A stretch of DNA of 7,567 bases from the NCBI GenBank assembly GCA_900319195.1, contig ONNL01000181.1, forward strand, positions 1 through 7,567, in the 5' to 3' direction. Origin of the DNA: an uncultured Ruminococcus sp. (lineage in GTDB: Bacteria > Bacillota > Clostridia > Oscillospirales > Ruminococcaceae). The notes beneath the pieces are model-generated. The model saw only the letters and a program-made list of their open reading frames with translations. It made no database searches and had not been told where the DNA came from. Within the stretch, counting starts at the first letter, position 1. Each line of letters begins with the position of its first letter. Positions 6,139 through 7,567 of this stretch are shown piece by piece. The position numbers and the translations under genes are program-made.

Positions 6139-6218
6139 ATAGTGGTGAAAACTTCTCCTTGATATGAAAGTATATTGGAGGTTTAACGCTTTCTGCTGCG
6201 GCAAGTCCGTCTGAGCAA

Positions 6219-6384
6219 GCTTTCCCCTGATTTGTTTTGCAGAGCGTCAGCTTCAAATTTTCCCCATATATAGCGCTGCACATCTCTATGCCGTCTTTAC
6301 AGACTATAAGCGCTATATATGGGGAAAATTTCAAACTAAAGTTTTAGGAAGGGAGTCTGAGTTCCGCGCTCATATAGAAAGTTT
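6219..6384 (+). repeat. Long-hairpin repeat element, copy E2
   Basis: The core is a perfect 23-bp inverted repeat with arms at 6255-6277 and 6309-6331. The 31-nt spacer holds a small GTCT/AGAC hairpin. Compared with E1, the outer AAATTTT and inner ATATAGCGC parts of the stem are kept. The middle differs (CCCC here, an AAGGG-type block in E1), yet both arms changed together, so pairing is preserved. Shared flanking blocks (GCTTTC, GCTTCAAAT, TAAAGT, GAAAGTTT) keep near-identical distances, giving an element of about 160-166 bp in the same orientation as E1. A short open frame through it on the minus strand begins at a TTG inside the hairpin arm and is not credible. Confidence 0.75.
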
Positions 6385-6431
6385 TATTCAAATTACGATT
6401 TAGATCGATACAGCAAGCTGTGAAACGAAGG

Positions 6432-6470
6432 AAGCAGACACCAATAGAAAGTGTCTGCTTTTTCTTTTTT
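6432..6470 (+). terminator. Strong plus-strand rho-independent terminator without an upstream gene
   Basis: AAGCAGACAC (6432-6441) pairs perfectly with GTGTCTGCTT (6451-6460) around a 9-nt loop and runs into TTTTCTTTTTT. Every gene to the left in this window is on the minus strand, so no coding transcript leads into it. It may end a small RNA starting in or near repeat E2, be left over from a lost gene, or shield the DUF4011 gene from antisense or stray transcription. Confidence 0.85.
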
Positions 6471-6528
6471 GTACGAAATCGTACGGAGACATTTTTATAG
6501 AAAAATAAGAAGATTTTGCCATATCAGA

Positions 6529-6557
6529 TTGACGAATTGTACATTTTGTGGTATAAT
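6529..6557 (+). promoter_or_regulatory. Sigma-A promoter of the DUF4011 gene
   Basis: TTGACG (6529-6534), a 17-nt spacer and TATAAT (6552-6557), with TGG before the -10 giving an extended -10. Transcription would start near 6564 and leave a leader of about 90 nt in which I see no riboswitch or strong hairpin. Confidence 0.85.
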
Positions 6558-6652
6558 TATGTTAACATTTAGATATACTTAGTTATTGTCATCTATGATA
6601 TTGAATACCCAATTTCTCATCGTATACTAATGTTGCACAGGGGGATATTGTA

Positions 6653-7567
6653 ATGAAAATAGAAACTAAAATAGATTTTTGGAAGAAAAAGCTGCTTGAT
6701 TTGGGTAAAAGAAATAAACTTATCAATTTCACGATTAGTAAAACAGGTCAACGAGTATCTCGGTCAGCAATAATGATAGAAACGCCTTCGGCTGACGAAT
6801 TATGGGATGCTCTTTCTAATTTTGATTCCAATATATCGTTTCCTGTTGTAACAAAAGCGGATAAGAATATTGATATCTCAGAAGGTCAGCTTGAATTTGA
6901 TAAAGAACCTAATGATGAATCTCCTATCTTCCCTAACGGCTATAAAACCAATCAAATGCCATATGAAGCTTGTAAAACATTCAGAGCATTAATGCATAAA
7001 TCAAAGGAATTTATGGATAATAAAGGTCTTAATGCTCTATACTTATCCTTTGGTTTTCTGAATTGGAAAGAGAACGGCTTGGAAGGACAGGTTCTTCGGT
7101 CTCCTATTCTTTTGATTCCCGTGTGTATATCTCAGGATAATGTATCCGCTCCGTTTGTAATTTCAAGGATAGATAGCGAAATTGTATCAAATAATACTTT
7201 ACTCTACAAGTTAAAAAATGATTTCAACATTGAAATTCCCGAATATAATGAAGATACTAACTGGAAAACATACTTAAAAACCATAAATGATGAGTGTTCA
7301 GCGTTAGGCTGGAATGTGGATTATGATTGCGTTCAGCTTTCCATGATAACATTTCAAAAAATGGCTATGTACAGCGATATAGAGCAAAATGCTGAATTAA
7401 TAGCCAATAATCCTATTGTCAGGATAATAAACGGCGAAACTAATGAAGTTGAAATATCCGATTATTCAGATATTGACAATTATGATCATGATAGCACTGA
7501 TCCTAAAGATGTTTCGTCAGTGGTTGATGCCGATTCAAGTCAGCAGGATGCCATTTTACTTGCTAAA
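6653..7567 (+). CDS. DUF4011-type large helicase-like protein, N-terminal 305 codons (cut by window end)
   Basis: The frame is open from the ATG at 6653 to the last base, so the gene continues to the right. AGGGGG at 6639-6644 lies 8 nt before the start. Residues 10-26 (WKKKLLDLGKRNKLINF) are the N-terminal signature of the DUF4011 family. Residues about 290-301 (VVDADSSQQDAI) resemble the glutamine-containing motif that precedes the Walker A loop in SF1-like helicases, so ATPase motifs should begin just past the window. Full-length relatives are usually well over 1,000 residues, often with DUF3320 and sometimes a Vsr/DUF559-type nuclease domain. From memory, the anti-phage system Hhe is of this kind. 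AT-rich codons (AAT, ATA, TCT, TTA) contrast with the GC-ending codons of the minus-strand genes, which suggests horizontal acquisition. Defence function is an inference. Confidence 0.85.
   Translation, partial: MKIETKIDFWKKKLLDLGKRNKLINFTISKTGQRVSRSAIMIETPSADELWDALSNFDSNISFPVVTKADKNIDISEGQLEFDKEPNDESPIFPNGYKTNQMPYEACKTFRALMHKSKEFMDNKGLNALYLSFGFLNWKENGLEGQVLRSPILLIPVCISQDNVSAPFVISRIDSEIVSNNTLLYKLKNDFNIEIPEYNEDTNWKTYLKTINDECSALGWNVDYDCVQLSMITFQKMAMYSDIEQNAELIANNPIVRIINGETNEVEISDYSDIDNYDHDSTDPKDVSSVVDADSSQQDAILLAK

Larger units (their letters stand above)
5947..6652. other. 706-bp divergent non-coding region
   Basis: Lies between the minus-strand DUF2975 gene and the plus-strand DUF4011 gene. 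In order it holds the DUF2975 operon promoter, the two operator-like repeats, repeat E2, the orphan plus-strand terminator, short dyads (GTACG/CGTAC at 6471-6484 and ATTTTT/AAAAAT at 6491-6506), and the DUF4011 promoter. The few open frames in it are very short, lack ribosome binding sites and resemble no protein I know. Confidence 0.7.

Noticed and set aside
6122..6334. 70-aa open frame on the minus strand
   Set aside because: Starts at a TTG inside the E2 hairpin arm without a ribosome binding site and ends in the operator repeat.
4871..6384. CRISPR array or insertion sequence
   Set aside because: Only two palindromic copies over 1.3 kb apart, no regular spacers and no transposase gene.

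Overview
The window looks like chromosomal DNA from a cellulolytic, cellulosome-forming gut or rumen Firmicute, most likely a Ruminococcus close to R. flavefaciens, R. champanellensis or R. albus. Three things point there. There is an intracellular GH94 phosphorylase with the two diagnostic substitutions known from R. albus cellodextrin phosphorylase. There are two secreted proteins ending in type I dockerins. All five promoters I can find are sigma-A type with 17-bp spacers. No database search was possible, so the genus is inferred.

Layout, left to right. Positions 1-293 carry no gene: a GC-rich hairpin-prone patch, a perfect 17-bp inverted repeat, and the terminator of the next gene. Positions 294-2690 (minus) encode the cellodextrin phosphorylase, with its own promoter at 2780-2808. 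Positions 2887-3702 (minus) encode a 271-residue secreted protein with a cohesin-like module and a dockerin, with a strong terminator and its own promoter. Positions 3798-4706 (minus) encode a 302-residue secreted dockerin protein with a consensus promoter. Positions 4707-5070 are non-coding and hold the first copy (E1) of a long-hairpin repeat. Positions 5071-5280 and 5290-5946 (both minus) form a tightly coupled pair: a DUF2975 four-helix membrane protein followed by a small YozG-like Cro/C1 regulator. Their promoter region carries a duplicated operator-like 22-mer. Positions 5947-6652 are non-coding and divergent: operator repeats, a second hairpin repeat copy (E2), a plus-strand terminator with no gene feeding it, and the promoter of the last gene. 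From 6653 to the window end (plus) runs the N-terminal 305 codons of a DUF4011-type large helicase-like protein. It is clearly AT-richer than the minus-strand genes.

How the genes fit together. The dockerin proteins would act outside the cell, attached to cohesins of the cellulosome. Cello-oligosaccharides taken up by the cell would be split by phosphate in the cytoplasm by the phosphorylase, yielding glucose 1-phosphate. The three genes face the same way but each has its own promoter, so this is a functional neighbourhood rather than a proven operon. The DUF2975/regulator pair looks like a self-contained, probably autoregulated module. The DUF4011 gene belongs to a family that includes anti-phage helicases, and it may mark the edge of an acquired defence or accessory region continuing past the right end.

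The most interesting points are the Gln/Phe active-site signature of the phosphorylase, the shared cohesin-like module in the two dockerin proteins, the two-copy long-hairpin element with compensated stem changes, the duplicated operator-like repeat, the orphan plus-strand terminator, and the cut-off DUF4011 gene.
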